A DNA stretch of 64,000 bases from a bacterium (GCA_016930535.1 JAFGGN010000035.1:1-64000); one strand, 5' to 3'; positions 53,071 to 63,172 are shown, numbered from the stretch's first letter. The notes: generated by a model not told the origin, from the sequence alone. Program-made: numbers and translations.

Positions 53071-56000
53071 TCACTTGATCACCGCGAATTTGCCGATCTT
53101 GGTTCCCAACTCACCTGCATCGACATAATAGACGTACACACCATAAGATATATCCAGCTGATCCTTGGTCAGCATATCCCAGATTTCCGTGCCGTCATTC
53201 AGACTCGGCGTATTGTGTTCCAGGGTGGCCACCTGTTGGCCGCTGACATTGAAAATACGGATCGTACAAACAGGCGGCAAATGGGTGAAATGCAGCTGAC
53301 GCTCGCCCCGTCCGTCCGAGTAGGGATTGGTCGGTTCCCATCCGTTTGCCACGATGTAGGGATTCGGTACTACCCTGATGTCATTCATCGACGATTTAAC
53401 CTTCGACAGATCCATGGATTCGCCACGCATGGTAAACTCGAATACATCGTGAGACAGAAAGGGTTTGTACATGCGGATCCGCAGCGTATCCCCGAAAGTC
53501 GGATTGCGGAATGTCGAATCATCCTCTGTACGCTGCAGGTAAATCGCCAGGCCGGGAAGCAGTGCCCCATCCCCGGACCTGTTCAGAATGACGATCTCAT
53601 CCTGCAGGGTTTTCGTGCGGGAAAACTGGCCGTCATGTCCGTCATAATCGTTGAAGCCGAATGGCACCCTATCCCCGCTCCATGCGTCCAGAACTGTGAA
53701 ATTCACGTCTTTGGGCGTCAGCTGCTTGCCTTTGCGGACGCAGGCCTCAGACCTGTCCAGAACCGAAGCACTGTCGCCGAAAATGATGTCCATGTCGCGC
53801 GATACGGGACTTTCCTTTTCCAATTGAAAATAATACGGCGAGATGCTCACATTAAAAATGCCGCTGTTGTTGAATCCTGTCCTGTTCTCGATAATCGAAA
53901 GCGATGGTTCGTTGTGGAAAATCAGCTCGAACCCGTCAATCATGGGCAGCTCGGCTTCCAGTCCGGACATTTCATACCGGCTGACCAGAGTATCGGGCGC
54001 ATCCGGATCCGTAACGTCGATCAGGTTCAGGTTTTTGGTGTAAAGTGTATCCGGCGCATAATCCACGACCTGCAGGCTGTCCTCGAACGTGATTCGGTAC
54101 ACGTGGCCGTCCCTGACATCGGCCGGATTGACCAGGTTCAGGGATATTGTGCCCGAGGTAGTGCTGCCCGGCAGGAGATGCAGCTCGTCGATATGGGCCG
54201 CTTCGAAACCTGCGGATGGAGCTTCGGGACGCACCACGACCACATTGGGTCCTTTTTCGAGGACCTCTCCATCCGGTCCGATGGAAATGAATTTCGTGCA
54301 TTCGGTGGGCGGCATCAATTTTTCGACGTCCCCATGGTCGTAGGAAGTGACGGCATAATAGTATTTATATCCGTTGACAACCGAGGTATCCGTCCATGAA
54401 TGCCGGATCCCGGAATCCGTTCCAAGATTGTACTGCACACCCTTTACTGAAATTTCAGAGTATCCCATAATGCCATTTTTCAGATCGAACTGGACCATGG
54501 GCTTACGGTAGATGACTTCACCATCTCCGGATGTGATCGGCAACATGTCCTTCCACGCCGGATCCGTGGAACGATAGATCCGGTATCCCTCGAAATCCTC
54601 TCCCGTGATGGGATCGACCGTCTGCTCTGCCCAATCGTCCCAGAACAGCGTCACGCGTTTGTCTCCGGCTACGGCACGCAGATTGGGGATGAAAGGCGCA
54701 CGGCTGAAATTGTAGTTTTCCGTATAGCCAACGTTCATCCAGTACTTGTTGGTCAAAAGCTCGCTTTTGGTCAATGCAAGCACCAGCCCGATTGAAAACC
54801 GCTGAATGTCGCCCGGCTTCATGGGAAAATATCCGCAACCCCAGAACAGTTCCACGTTCACATTGCCCATCTGGGCGTCCAGCTTTCCGGGCCGGCATTT
54901 TTCCCAGACGCCCTCATCGTCATCCTGGCAGAATGTGGGCCATTCGTAGAGGTTGAAACTTGTGAGACCCAGCATATCCGTCTCGTCGATATCCGTCTTG
55001 TCGAAATGGGGCTCGCCGTATGTGGGAATGCCGTCCCCTTCACCCGGATCATGGGTAAAAGGCGCCCCGTCCTGACCTAAATCGTCCATCAGCACATCCC
55101 AGTCGCCGTCGTTGTCCACACCGTCGTTACGGCGCTCGTCGATCAGCGGATTGTCCATGCCTTCACCCGTGAAATAATCGATGTATTTCAGTTTGTCGTA
55201 CAGGTACCGGTACCGTAATCTGTCAGGTGTGCCATATTCCGTACTGTTGTTCTCATCGATGATGCCGTTCAGGTTATCATCCACAAGGTTGTTCTGAATT
55301 TCCTCCAGCACCTTTCCGGGCCAGAATTTGTATACCAAATCCTGGTAATTCACACGGACCGTATCATTCGGCATGGTTGTCTTGGTGCGTTCGAAGGTCC
55401 TGTAGTTGATAAGAATAATTTCGTCGCCGGCGTTCAGTGTTTTGGGATTGAACATATTCTTGTTGATTGTGGGACCGGATCCGCTTTCACCGTCACCGTC
55501 GTTGTCAATGCCGTCCCACGAATTGCCCGGGCTTTCCAGAAAGGCGCATCCGATGTAGCCCACGGGAAAAAACCCCCCGCCGCCGATGTCGTCGTAGTCC
55601 CACATGTAGGTCAGATCTTCTTCCAGGTCATAGGCGCCGCAATCGTCGCCTGCATCACCGGCATTCGCCGTATCGCCGATATTGTTGCCAATCTTGTATC
55701 CAAACGCCATCTTGTCATGATGATAAGTGCCGATGTTCTCGATGTCGAACAGCATGAACAGAACATTCTGCACCAGGACGTTGGACCATTGAAAGCTCCG
55801 GACCCACATCCGCATCCCCAGACCTTTCCGGTTTGGATCGTTGTCATCCGGATAGAAGTTAAACTCCCTGTTGTTGTAATCATCGGCCACGAAAAACGCC
55901 TCCTCGTCCGCGTTCATCTGGCCCTTGCCGAAATACCCGTTCCACTTGCCCTTCCAGCCCGGATCGACCGGATCTTCCGATTTGTCCGGCCATGCTTCCG

Positions 56001-56478
56001 GCCAGGATGCGGGCCACTTGCTCATCGCGATGGAATCGCCGGGATGTTTCGCAAAACCGGGAAGGGGAAGGAAAGTCCACCATTCACCGGTGAGCGGATC
56101 CGCGTCTCCCCTCGAATAATTGTTGGTGCTTGTCGGGTTGGCGGGATTTCCATTGCTTTGAACCGTGGAACTGATGTGCTTGACTTCACCATTGGCATCG
56201 ATCACTTCGGAGACGACCCATTCGTTTCCGTCGATGAGCCATAAATGGCCCGAATTGATCGGCCATTCACCGGCGATGCCGCCCGCTCCGCTTGGATTGG
56301 CATTATTGGTTCCGTAGGTGCCGTCGTTGAAAAAAGTGGTCCGGATCTGATTCCCCGCATGAAGGCCCTTTTTCATATATCTGAAATCGCCGTGCAGATA
56401 CTCCATTTGCGATTGGGCCAGCAGTATGGGTACCAAACCCATTATAAAAATGCCAGTGAGCGCGTATTTATGTTTCAT
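53071..56478 (-). CDS. Large secreted protein with fibronectin-like domain and C-terminal sorting domain
   Basis: 1135 residues from the ATG at 56478 (AAGGAG upstream), with signal peptide (1-21; I-L-L-A-Q). The N-terminal ~600 residues are Gly/Asp/Asn-rich and include D-G-I-D-N-D-G-D-G-E and D-N-N-L-N-G-I-I-D-E calcium-loop-like motifs. A fibronectin type III domain lies around 610-710 (V-T-L-F-W-D-D-W; E-G-Y-R-I-Y-R-S), and a T9SS-like C-terminal domain ends I-G-K-F-A-V-I-K. I do not recognise a specific function. It starts 19 bases after the TonB receptor stop and 65 before the PorV-like gene, so the three probably work together, for example as receptor, surface partner and exporter. Confidence 0.75.
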   Translation of the reverse strand: MKHKYALTGIFIMGLVPILLAQSQMEYLHGDFRYMKKGLHAGNQIRTTFFNDGTYGTNNANPSGAGGIAGEWPINSGHLWLIDGNEWVVSEVIDANGEVKHISSTVQSNGNPANPTSTNNYSRGDADPLTGEWWTFLPLPGFAKHPGDSIAMSKWPASWPEAWPDKSEDPVDPGWKGKWNGYFGKGQMNADEEAFFVADDYNNREFNFYPDDNDPNRKGLGMRMWVRSFQWSNVLVQNVLFMLFDIENIGTYHHDKMAFGYKIGNNIGDTANAGDAGDDCGAYDLEEDLTYMWDYDDIGGGGFFPVGYIGCAFLESPGNSWDGIDNDGDGESGSGPTINKNMFNPKTLNAGDEIILINYRTFERTKTTMPNDTVRVNYQDLVYKFWPGKVLEEIQNNLVDDNLNGIIDENNSTEYGTPDRLRYRYLYDKLKYIDYFTGEGMDNPLIDERRNDGVDNDGDWDVLMDDLGQDGAPFTHDPGEGDGIPTYGEPHFDKTDIDETDMLGLTSFNLYEWPTFCQDDDEGVWEKCRPGKLDAQMGNVNVELFWGCGYFPMKPGDIQRFSIGLVLALTKSELLTNKYWMNVGYTENYNFSRAPFIPNLRAVAGDKRVTLFWDDWAEQTVDPITGEDFEGYRIYRSTDPAWKDMLPITSGDGEVIYRKPMVQFDLKNGIMGYSEISVKGVQYNLGTDSGIRHSWTDTSVVNGYKYYYAVTSYDHGDVEKLMPPTECTKFISIGPDGEVLEKGPNVVVVRPEAPSAGFEAAHIDELHLLPGSTTSGTISLNLVNPADVRDGHVYRITFEDSLQVVDYAPDTLYTKNLNLIDVTDPDAPDTLVSRYEMSGLEAELPMIDGFELIFHNEPSLSIIENRTGFNNSGIFNVSISPYYFQLEKESPVSRDMDIIFGDSASVLDRSEACVRKGKQLTPKDVNFTVLDAWSGDRVPFGFNDYDGHDGQFSRTKTLQDEIVILNRSGDGALLPGLAIYLQRTEDDSTFRNPTFGDTLRIRMYKPFLSHDVFEFTMRGESMDLSKVKSSMNDIRVVPNPYIVANGWEPTNPYSDGRGERQLHFTHLPPVCTIRIFNVSGQQVATLEHNTPSLNDGTEIWDMLTKDQLDISYGVYVYYVDAGELGTKIGKFAVIK

Positions 56479-56497
56479 GGTCTGCTCCTTACCGTTT

Positions 56498-59398
56498 TTA
56501 AAATCCAACAGACAGTCCGGCCTGAATCTGGCGCGGTGCTGAATACCAGTTTGGCTGTTTGGCCCACTCCTCGACCGTACCGATCCGTGATTCGACATAC
56601 CCCAGTTTGGCCGGATCGATGGTCGATGTCACGTCCGCCTTTCCCGTATCTCCGTACACGGACAGCGCGTCACGGAAATCGAAGAGATTGTACACATTGA
56701 CAAACGCGCTCAGCCGCAGACTTGCGACCGAAAACTCACGGTTGACAGTCAGGTCTACATTGCGCCTCATCGGCGTATACTCGCTGTTATACGCAAGTCC
56801 GATGGCTTCCACGCTTCCGATAACCTCGCCGGAACGGTTTGCAGGTGTATACGGCGTTCCGCTGGTAATCTGCCCGATCGCCGAAACCGTCCATCGGGCA
56901 GCATGGTACCGGACCATGGCGTTCAGTGTGTGCGGCTGATCGAATCCCATCGGAATGAGCGCCAGGCGCTTCTGCTGATGGTTGGTATAGGCGGTGTAGG
57001 CATCGTTGGGACTGGTATAGGTCCCCTCTGCCTTCTGGTAAGTGTAATCCATACGCACAGAAAGGTGATTCGTCATCCGCTTTTCGAGTTTGACCGTGAT
57101 CCCGCGTACGTTTTCATAATCCAGGTTCATGTACATGACGTATTTGACAGCGGGATTGTAGGTCTGCTGCAGTGGCGTCTGACCGACCCAGTCGCGTACA
57201 TCACGATAGAACAGGGACACGTCCACGCCAATATCCTTGGTCAGCTGCTGCTGGAGTCCGATTTCATACTGAATCGTACGCTGGGGTTTGAGCTCTGCAT
57301 TCGAGAAGATAAAATTGCCGCCGCCAAGACCCAGGTTGAAATCGGGACTGCTGTAGAGGTACTGGAAATCCGGAATCTGGAAAAAATGGCCATATGAAAA
57401 ATGAATGACGCCCCTGTCTGTAATCGGAAAAGACAATCCCAGGCGTGGACTGACCGCATATGTGCTCTCTGCATCTTTCTCCATAACAGTCCTTCGTTCG
57501 GCCACGCTCAGGGGAATTCGAAGTGAATCGGGCGCATCCGGATTTTGATAGATGTGTTCCGGTTTCATAGGCGTGTATATACTCGGGTCAGTCGGATCGG
57601 CTGGAATCACGCCCTTCGAGTCGAAGTAGTCGAATCGGACACCGAGATTGACGACCAGGTCCCTGAGCTCGATCTTGTCCTGAATATACGCCGAAAACTC
57701 GAAAGGATTCCGCGTATAGAGTTTCCGCTGCACACTCGAGACATCCGGCACATCCGGCTCGAACGGGACTATGGCCTCACTTTTACCTGGAACCATTTTT
57801 GGCGTAATCGTATAGGAATTGAGCTTGAGTTCATGAAACCGCGCTTCGATGCCGGTTTTGATCTGATGGGCTTTGCTGATCTGGCTGGTCAGGTCCAGCT
57901 TACCGACCCAATAGGCCGTGCTCCGCTCATAATGATCCATATTATTGCCGCTGCTGTTGTAACTGTACCCGGTCGGCGCAGCATTGTAGATGTCGGGATC
58001 CACGTATCCGACCGAACCTTTGGGATCCGGATAGTATTCGTTGCTGATGCGTCCTGTCGTGGAATCCGTGACCTGGACTGCGATATAATCCGGCTTTGCA
58101 TAAGGATTCTCATACAGGTATTGATTGAACTCACTGTAAAAACGGTTGACCCGGAGTTCATAGAAAGTTTTCGGCGAAAGCATATGGTTCAGCTCAAAAA
58201 TATGCGTAAATCCGTTTCGCTCCTGCATGGGCAGGGCATCAGGAACATACGTGTAGGCCTTCGAGTAAGTCCTGTCATTCCTGGAGAGGTTCCAGAATAC
58301 ATTGTATCGGAGGACGATGCTGTTGGTGATTTTATAGCTCAGTTTGCCCTGGGCCGAGATGCGTTCGTATGGATTCATCGACACGAATGAACTGTCCCCC
58401 GCATTACCGTAAGGAGTAAACCATTGCCTTCCGTAGAGATAACCTTCGTTCGAAAGGTAGCGGCCGTTGGTGAAAAAAGTGAGTTTGCCGCCTGTATATG
58501 GAACCGGTCCGCTGAGGTTGTATTCCATGTTGTAAATGGGGTTGAACCGATTCAGCGGATTATCGGGCACACCGACTGCATGCTGAATCCCAGAGGCATC
58601 TGTCACGACATCCACACGCTTGAGCAGGCTGAAAGCCGGATCCGTACTCACGTAATCCCCCACATATGCGGTGATATCGCCCGTAAGCCTGCTGCCGCCC
58701 TCCTTCGTGATTACTTTGACGATGCCCGACATGGCCTGTCCATACTCTGCATTGAACGTACCGCTCACTACCTGGAGTTCCTGGATGGCTGAATTCTCCA
58801 CGGTTACGCCGCTCGATCCGTTGAACACGTCCGTGGTGGACACGCCGTCCACCCAGTATGCGATTTCACTCGAACGGCCGCCCCGGATATGCATCTGACC
58901 GCCTGTACGGACCACACCGGCCTGGAGTTCGAGAACGTCCTCTATGCTTTGTACCGGCAGGTCCTTGATCTCATCCGCGCTCACACTGGACAGAGACGAG
59001 GTCATATCTTTCTGAACCATAGCACGCTCCGCTACCACGGTCACCACCTCGCCCGCCTCGATCACGGTTGATTCAAGCTCGGCGTCGAGGGTCGTGGTCA
59101 TATCGATCGACAGTTTCACGGATTCGGTGATCAATGTTTTATAACCGATCATGCTGACACTCACCGAATAAGTGCCCGGTGGGATATTGATGACAATAAA
59201 ATTCCCGTCCGCGTCGGTCATCGTTCCCACGGTCGTGCCGACCAGGATGACGTTTGCTCCGATCAACGGCTCCCGGGTGGAACGGTCGATCACCGTTCCC
59301 ACGATTTTTCCCGTCGTGCCCGCTGCGAGCCGGCCAGCGCCGGAAAGCATGCAGAGCGCCAACAAGGCCGCAATCACCGGATAACGGTTTCGCTTCAT
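56498..59398 (-). CDS. TonB-dependent outer-membrane receptor
   Basis: 966 residues, ATG preceded by GGAGG. Signal peptide (1-27), carboxypeptidase-regulatory-like domain (28-115; G-K-I-V-G-T-V-I-D; G-A-N-V-I-L-V-G-T), plug (~118-235; L-P-V-Q-S-I-E-D-V-L-E-L-Q-A-G-V; M-H-I-R-G-G-R-S-S-E-I-A-Y-W-V-D-G-V) and a barrel ending Q-A-G-L-S-V-G-F. The G-R-S-S-E-x-x-Y-x-V-D-G phrase is typical of Oar-like receptors. Substrate unknown; protein or peptide, metal or glycan are all possible. First gene of the PorV operon. Confidence 0.92.
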   Translation of the reverse strand: MKRNRYPVIAALLALCMLSGAGRLAAGTTGKIVGTVIDRSTREPLIGANVILVGTTVGTMTDADGNFIVINIPPGTYSVSVSMIGYKTLITESVKLSIDMTTTLDAELESTVIEAGEVVTVVAERAMVQKDMTSSLSSVSADEIKDLPVQSIEDVLELQAGVVRTGGQMHIRGGRSSEIAYWVDGVSTTDVFNGSSGVTVENSAIQELQVVSGTFNAEYGQAMSGIVKVITKEGGSRLTGDITAYVGDYVSTDPAFSLLKRVDVVTDASGIQHAVGVPDNPLNRFNPIYNMEYNLSGPVPYTGGKLTFFTNGRYLSNEGYLYGRQWFTPYGNAGDSSFVSMNPYERISAQGKLSYKITNSIVLRYNVFWNLSRNDRTYSKAYTYVPDALPMQERNGFTHIFELNHMLSPKTFYELRVNRFYSEFNQYLYENPYAKPDYIAVQVTDSTTGRISNEYYPDPKGSVGYVDPDIYNAAPTGYSYNSSGNNMDHYERSTAYWVGKLDLTSQISKAHQIKTGIEARFHELKLNSYTITPKMVPGKSEAIVPFEPDVPDVSSVQRKLYTRNPFEFSAYIQDKIELRDLVVNLGVRFDYFDSKGVIPADPTDPSIYTPMKPEHIYQNPDAPDSLRIPLSVAERRTVMEKDAESTYAVSPRLGLSFPITDRGVIHFSYGHFFQIPDFQYLYSSPDFNLGLGGGNFIFSNAELKPQRTIQYEIGLQQQLTKDIGVDVSLFYRDVRDWVGQTPLQQTYNPAVKYVMYMNLDYENVRGITVKLEKRMTNHLSVRMDYTYQKAEGTYTSPNDAYTAYTNHQQKRLALIPMGFDQPHTLNAMVRYHAARWTVSAIGQITSGTPYTPANRSGEVIGSVEAIGLAYNSEYTPMRRNVDLTVNREFSVASLRLSAFVNVYNLFDFRDALSVYGDTGKADVTSTIDPAKLGYVESRIGTVEEWAKQPNWYSAPRQIQAGLSVGF

Positions 59399-59750
59399 AG
59401 CCTTAATCCTCCAATTAGAGTGTCACGCATGATGGATACCATTAACACAATTCACAAATCCAGGATAGGAATTATTATCTATAATAGAAATCACCCGGAC
59501 TGTATCACATGTTGTTATTGTACCTTGCAGCAGCGGTTGTATTACAAAACAGACACAGATAAAAACTGTTTTATATTGCAGTCCCCCCGTATCGTCCGAT
59601 TATCTTACTACATTGAATACTGCTCGGAGCTGTCTGAATCATGTTTCCTTCTAACCATGGCTCTTTGTAAAATTTCCGACACTCCCGAAGTGCATCCACT
59701 ATTCCTGCAGTGACAGAACTTTATCGAGCAAGTAACAGGTAAACAACTAT
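59399..59750. other. Spacer upstream of the TonB receptor operon
   Basis: 352 bases. A 97-codon plus-strand frame (59420-59713) has no ribosome site or recognisable product. AT-rich sequence near 59475-59490 could hold the minus-strand -10 element. Nothing else seen. Confidence 0.4.
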
Positions 59751-60779
59751 TTATTTTAATAACATCATCTTCTTTGTGTAAATTTGCCGGTCTTCGCTCT
59801 GCATCCTGCACAGATACAATCCGCTGGAGAGGTCGGAGCCGTCGAATTGAACGCTGGATTGACCTGCATCCCTGACTTCGTTCAAAAGTTCAGCCACCTG
59901 ATGGCCGAGCATGTCGCAGACCGTGATCCTAACCCTGGATCTTTGTTCCAGATTGAAGGTAATGGTCGTGTTCGGATTAAACGGATTCGGATAGTTCTGC
60001 AACAGGCCATATGCCTGGGGCAAACTGGCCATCGGTCGTTTTTCATTGACAGCAGTGATGCCATTTTTCCGGGCGAGGAAAAGAATTTCATCGGAAGTCA
60101 GGACCCGGCTGTAAATATTGCATTCATATATCATGCCTCTCCACGTCGCATCACCTGTATAACCGCTCTTGGATAAATAACAATAGACAGGAAGCAGGGC
60201 ATCAATTGTATTCTTCGCCAATAAAGCCGTACGCGCAGTCTCCACACCATCGACGTATAAGGTAATTTCCTTATTGTCCAGGGTGCTCACCATGTGATGA
60301 AGCAGCCCGTCATCACATTCCGGACCGTTTGCGCCGGATTCACCCTGATAGGGAGGATCCGACCAGCACGAAATCGCAGCACGGCTCACGTTGTCCCCCC
60401 TCGCGGGTGTCATGAAATAGCCGTTATAACCGCCGCCATTCTGTGTATCCCCAAAATAGAAAAACATGTAATAACTCGTGTTCTGGCCCTCAAAAGACTG
60501 GAATAAAATCTCACAGGTAAACTCCGGATACGTCTGCAGGGCCACGTCCTCGGCGAGCAGATCCAGATACTGGTCCAGTTCGGCTGTGACGAGTGCACCA
60601 TTCTCGATCACTGCCCCTCCCATCAGTGTGCCGTTCACACCACCGATATAATCATTGGCCGTCCCGTCCTCGAAGGTCCAAGAGTGTGTCAGATCTCCGG
60701 TGCCGGGATCAACCTGGGCAAACACACTTACTGTTAACATGAGAACAGATGATAGCAGAGCAATCCGCTTTAAGCTCAT
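59751..60779 (-). CDS. LamG/concanavalin A-like domain protein, T9SS-sorted
   Basis: 342 residues; AGGAGGT precedes the ATG. Signal peptide (1-22), a LamG-type jelly-roll lectin-like domain (~25-235; H-S-W-T-F-E-D-G-T-A-N-D; F-T-C-E-I-L-F-Q-S-F; I-T-L-Y-V-D-G-V-E-T; Y-E-C-N-I-Y-S-R-V-L-T) and a T9SS domain (~255-342; N-Y-P-N-P-F-N-P; ends K-K-M-M-L-L-K). Probably a surface carbohydrate-binding or adhesive protein. Shares a 57-bp upstream block with the GH10 xylanase gene, so the two may be co-regulated. Confidence 0.8.
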   Translation of the reverse strand: MSLKRIALLSSVLMLTVSVFAQVDPGTGDLTHSWTFEDGTANDYIGGVNGTLMGGAVIENGALVTAELDQYLDLLAEDVALQTYPEFTCEILFQSFEGQNTSYYMFFYFGDTQNGGGYNGYFMTPARGDNVSRAAISCWSDPPYQGESGANGPECDDGLLHHMVSTLDNKEITLYVDGVETARTALLAKNTIDALLPVYCYLSKSGYTGDATWRGMIYECNIYSRVLTSDEILFLARKNGITAVNEKRPMASLPQAYGLLQNYPNPFNPNTTITFNLEQRSRVRITVCDMLGHQVAELLNEVRDAGQSSVQFDGSDLSSGLYLCRMQSEDRQIYTKKMMLLK

Positions 60780-60824
60780 CTTGTACCTCCTCTGAATGTA
60801 AATATCTGAGACTAAGAATAAATG

Positions 60825-60898
60825 AGTTTAGTAAACTTATTAATAGAAAACAAGCCACATTTTACTATTTATTAACCGGATTGCGTAAAACCAATAAA
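60825..60898 (-). promoter_or_regulatory. Promoter and conserved upstream block of the LamG gene
   Basis: Minus strand: TTGTTT (60848-60853), 17 bases, TAAACT (60825-60830). Immediately upstream and overlapping the -35 lies a block (60842-60898) matching the one before the GH10 gene at about 42 of 56 positions, with landmarks TTATTGG, TACGCAAT, GGT, AATAGT, TGGCTTGT. Confidence 0.6.
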
Positions 60899-61076
60899 TA
60901 GTCTGGATCATGAATCTGCAAAATTCATACGCATCAACCGCCGGTTTTTAGGGAAAAGCCTCCTTGCCCTCATCATCGACAACAACGACCGGACAGTTCA
61001 TTTCACCTGTTGAATCGAATGATCCGTTCGATCGGAATTGTTGCCTGTATCATGCCTGAACCGGATTCGCCTGATG

Positions 61077-63026
61077 CTATTTCAACAGCAGCATCTTCTG
61101 TGTCATAATCCGGCCGTCCGCCGACAATCTGTAAAAATAGGTGCCGCTCTCCACCGGGATACCTCGAGTATTTCTTGCATCCCAGGTGACATGATAAACG
61201 CCTGGCATTAAACTCTCGTCAATCAGGGCAATGACTTCCCGGCCCAGAATATCATAAATTTTAAGACTGATGTTTTCGGATTTCATCACGCTGAACCGGA
61301 TATGTGTGGCCGGATTGAACGGATTGGGATAATTCTGTTCCAGGCGGAAATCCTCCGGTATTGCATCTGTTGAATGCAGCACTCCCATTGGATTATCCTG
61401 AATATACCTGGCCAGCCAATCGAGCGCGGGCCGCCAGGAGCCGTCACTCAGCACCAGATGACAGGTCGTCTGCCACATCTGGCCTTCGAGGTATCCCCAG
61501 AGCGTGATGCCTTTGACCGACGGATGCTCCCACAATACCGGAAATATCTTCTGGTAAAGCTGTAACTGCTGATCATCATCCGGTGTCCCTTCATTTTTCA
61601 GATTGCCCAGATCCATTTCGGTGATATAGACCGGCAGGCCTGTCGCGGCCAGCCTGTCCAGGTTGTTTTTCAGGGTATTGACATTCGCATATTCAAGCTC
61701 AAAACGGTGACCCTGCACGCCGATGGCGTCGATAAGTCCCCTTTCTTTCAGCAAATCGATAATTTTAAGATAATTCGTCGTGGCCGTGTTGTCGTTGATG
61801 ATGCCGTATTCATTGAGCAGCAGCTGCGTGTTCGGCAGGAACTGCCTGGCCAGTTGAAACGCGTTGATGACCCAGTCCCATCCTGTTTCACCGTTTCCCC
61901 CCAGGGCCTGAATATAATTGCCGTTTGTCGCACCCCTAGGCGGATCGTGCAGCGGTTCGTTGACCACATCGACCATATCCATTAGAGGATACCTTTCCCC
62001 CATCATCCTGAACCATGCGCGGATGTATTGAATCTGCAGGGTGGAATCCAGATTTTCAATCCAGACCGGCTGCTGGTTTCCCCAGATCAATGTATGATCC
62101 CTGAAGAACAGATCGTGTTCCTGTGCATAGTTGTACAGATTATCCAGACCGCTCCAGTTCCAATGTAATGTATCGCTCGTTGTGGCCACGGAGCCCCATT
62201 TCCCCTCGTTCCCGGGCGTCAGCTGATTCCAGTAATTGGCAAAATTATCGTCACGCAGGCCCCTGACATTGCCCAGTAATTTCGACGCGCCTTCCGCCAG
62301 AGGCGGTCCCTGGTAAAACAGGCTGGAATCGGGTTCGGGTTTGGTTACCGAACCGGGCAGCCCGTTATCGAGTGCATCGACCGTAAAATACAAATGGGAC
62401 TTTCCGAAGGCCATCTTGTCGATCCATAATCCATCCTCACGGCTGGCGATGTAAAACGTTTGTGTCAGATCTCCGGTCTCAACGGAAAAAGCCCCTTCCG
62501 GAGAAGCGCCTGAGTACAGGTTTTTGGAAACATTCACCCATTTCCACACCTCCGAACCGGCCGTACCCGTTTCGTCCACAACTTCGGACGGGCTCGAAAA
62601 TCCGGCGCCTGCAAGCCCGTTGATAAAGACCCAGTCCGATCCTGCAGCCACGTTTTTTTCACCGAAGCCCCTTGCATAGAAGAAGCTGTCATCATCATAG
62701 GAGCCTGAACCGACGCGTAGCCTGACGAACAGGTTGTAATTTCCGGAATCCTGAAACGTGACCCGGTACGTGATGACTCTGTTCGTATCTTCCGGACTGG
62801 TTTGCCCCGTATAGTTACTGAGCGTTGTCACATAGGTAATGTCGCCGTTTTTCCGTACCGCAAAATCGCTGCCGATCCGGCCCGATTCCGCCTCCACGGT
62901 CACGGCTGTGTCTCCGAAATCATCATTGGTCCCATGTCGTGCAGACGATGCGCCCGGCATGATATTCAGAATCAGAACTAGGCAAAAAAACCAAATTTCC
63001 GAGGACGATATACGAAAATGAGTCAT
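61077..63026 (-). CDS. Endo-1,4-beta-xylanase, glycoside hydrolase family 10, T9SS-sorted
   Basis: 649 residues from the ATG at 63026, preferred over one eight codons upstream because GGGAG lies 7 bases before it. Signal peptide (1-29), an N-terminal carbohydrate-binding jelly-roll (~35-210; T-V-E-A-E-S-G; Y-R-V-T-F-Q-D-S-G-N-Y-N-L-F-V-R), then the GH10 barrel: N-E-G-K-W-G, H-T-L-I-W, acid/base in D-V-V-N-E-P (Glu357) and nucleophile in Y-I-T-E-M-D (Glu470), followed by G-I-T-L-W-G. A T9SS domain ends it (N-Y-P-N-P-F-N-P; K-M-L-L-L-K). GH10 enzymes cut the xylan backbone by a retaining mechanism. Confidence 0.92.
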   Translation of the reverse strand: MTHFRISSSEIWFFCLVLILNIMPGASSARHGTNDDFGDTAVTVEAESGRIGSDFAVRKNGDITYVTTLSNYTGQTSPEDTNRVITYRVTFQDSGNYNLFVRLRVGSGSYDDDSFFYARGFGEKNVAAGSDWVFINGLAGAGFSSPSEVVDETGTAGSEVWKWVNVSKNLYSGASPEGAFSVETGDLTQTFYIASREDGLWIDKMAFGKSHLYFTVDALDNGLPGSVTKPEPDSSLFYQGPPLAEGASKLLGNVRGLRDDNFANYWNQLTPGNEGKWGSVATTSDTLHWNWSGLDNLYNYAQEHDLFFRDHTLIWGNQQPVWIENLDSTLQIQYIRAWFRMMGERYPLMDMVDVVNEPLHDPPRGATNGNYIQALGGNGETGWDWVINAFQLARQFLPNTQLLLNEYGIINDNTATTNYLKIIDLLKERGLIDAIGVQGHRFELEYANVNTLKNNLDRLAATGLPVYITEMDLGNLKNEGTPDDDQQLQLYQKIFPVLWEHPSVKGITLWGYLEGQMWQTTCHLVLSDGSWRPALDWLARYIQDNPMGVLHSTDAIPEDFRLEQNYPNPFNPATHIRFSVMKSENISLKIYDILGREVIALIDESLMPGVYHVTWDARNTRGIPVESGTYFYRLSADGRIMTQKMLLLK

Positions 63027-63098
63027 TTTATTCTCCCGTTCGTTATTCATGACACTGCAATGGATTGACTGTAAATAACAATTTTCATTAATACACTT

Positions 63099-63172
63099 AT
63101 TATATCGATTAACTGAACAGAATACAAGCCATTATGCACTATTGTTTCACCATATTGCGTAGATCCAATAAA
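63099..63172 (-). promoter_or_regulatory. Promoter and conserved upstream block of the GH10 xylanase gene
   Basis: Minus strand: TTGTAT (63122-63127), 17 bases, TATAAT (63099-63104); leader of ~70 bases. The block 63116-63172 upstream of and across the -35 is shared with the LamG gene. Confidence 0.6.

Noticed and set aside
52993..54399. 468-codon plus-strand open frame
   Set aside because: Entirely antisense to the well-supported minus-strand genes at 51992-53005 and 53071-56478; product has no recognisable domain and follows from codon bias.
59420..59713. 97-codon plus-strand frame upstream of the TonB receptor
   Set aside because: No ribosome site, Cys/Tyr-rich random-looking product, overlaps the expected promoter region.
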